Assembly: GCA_020846145.1 (NCBI GenBank)
Contig: JADLEL010000116.1
Location: 1-51,768 of the forward strand
Origin: Pirellulales bacterium
Lineage (GTDB): Bacteria; Planctomycetota; Planctomycetia; Pirellulales; Thermoguttaceae
Reading direction: 5' to 3'
Length of the DNA: 51,768 bases
The notes beneath the pieces are model-generated. The model was not told the origin of the DNA. It did not search any database and was given only the letters and a program-made list of their open reading frames with translations. Numbering within the stretch: the stretch's first letter is position 1; every line of letters begins with the position of its first letter. Positions 51,458 to 51,768 of the stretch are shown here, piece by piece. The position numbers and the translations under genes are program-made.

Positions 51458-51768
51458 AAAAATAATCCGATGGGGTAACCTTGCGTGAAGTTCGCACGAA
51501 TCCGCTAGCACGAACCGCATCCTAGAGATGCAATTGGTTTCTTTTTGAGCATCGTAACGGGCAAATACGCCAAACTAGGAGAAGGCTCTATAGCAAATCG
51601 TCGTCGGCAAGTCAAAGTCATTTTGCTCGGACTTGCCTTGCGGGGGTGCATACCAGCTTTTGTACGAGTTGTCAGGGGGTCAAAAAGATCAATAGGAGAA
51701 TCTGGGGATTTTCTGGTAAACTGGGCGTAGTGGCGTGTTACGGGGAACGGATTCTCATGGAAAGGAAG
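51458..51768. other. 311-bp terminal gap upstream of ccmE
   Basis: An 8-bp perfect hairpin GGCAAGTC/GACTTGCC at 51606-51637 and a possible gene start ATG at 51757 on the plus strand, truncated by the window. No confident promoter seen for either direction. Confidence 0.4.

Noticed and set aside
51545..51730. 61-residue plus-strand open frame at the window end
   Set aside because: No ribosome-binding site, no family resemblance and mixed composition.

Overview
The window looks like chromosomal DNA of a planctomycete (Planctomycetota, probably Pirellulales-like). The pointers are a DUF1559 pseudopilin with an H-X9-DG C-terminus, a DUF5703 glycoside hydrolase, HEAT and TPR proteins, high-GC coding DNA, poor Shine-Dalgarno sequences at many starts, and many short palindromic repeats between genes. 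The assignment rests on gene content only; no rRNA or tRNA was found.

Layout. 1-8 kb: an AbiU2-like HEPN-type protein, a secreted protein, a candidate structured RNA, NAD(P)H-hydrate dehydratase, a secreted ADP-ribosylglycohydrolase-fold protein and a large secreted glycoside hydrolase split by a LamG-like domain. 8-14.3 kb: an AraC regulator, the DUF1559 protein, a membrane protein paired with a HEAT-repeat protein, a small conserved protein and a TatD hydrolase. 14.6-17.5 kb: phosphatidylserine synthase, an orphan beta-class DNA methyltransferase and a two-gene toxin-antitoxin-like module with a compact promoter/operator. 17.7-44.9 kb: a nearly complete flagellar cluster, all on the minus strand, in transcription order TPR protein, FlgN-like, sensor kinase, sigma-54 activator, flgB, flgC, fliE, fliF, fliG, fliH, fliI, fliJ, motE-like, fliK, flgD, flgE, flbD, motA, motB, fliL, fliN, fliO, fliP, fliQ, fliR, flhB. 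45.4-51.5 kb: a System I cytochrome c maturation operon, ccmE-F-A-B-C-D, followed by a carboxypeptidase-regulatory-like membrane protein.

How the genes work together. The kinase/activator pair probably drives flagellar genes through sigma-54; a plausible -24/-12 element lies upstream of flgB. The cluster encodes rod, MS ring, C ring, export gate, ATPase complex, hook and stator. No fliM lies between fliL and fliN, and FliN carries four copies of a FliM-like EIxxLL motif in its N-terminal extension. FlgD has an exact 63-residue tandem duplication, FlgE is about twice the usual size, and FlhB has NPTE instead of NPTH at the autocleavage site. The ccm operon encodes a CcmE of the CxxxY type.

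The strongest unexplained signal is non-coding. Most gaps inside the flagellar cluster are 75-210 bp linkers built from simple repeats (GGGGAAGGCGGAA, GGATAGGGGAT, GAATGATGAATG, GTAGGCGGTAGGCA, GGTCTTGG, GTGGTCAG) whose far side often carries the reverse complement; one is a perfect 34-bp inverted repeat. Outside these, about ten other palindromic or inverted-repeat families occur. One sits in frame inside nnrD, and another appears to supply a stop codon.
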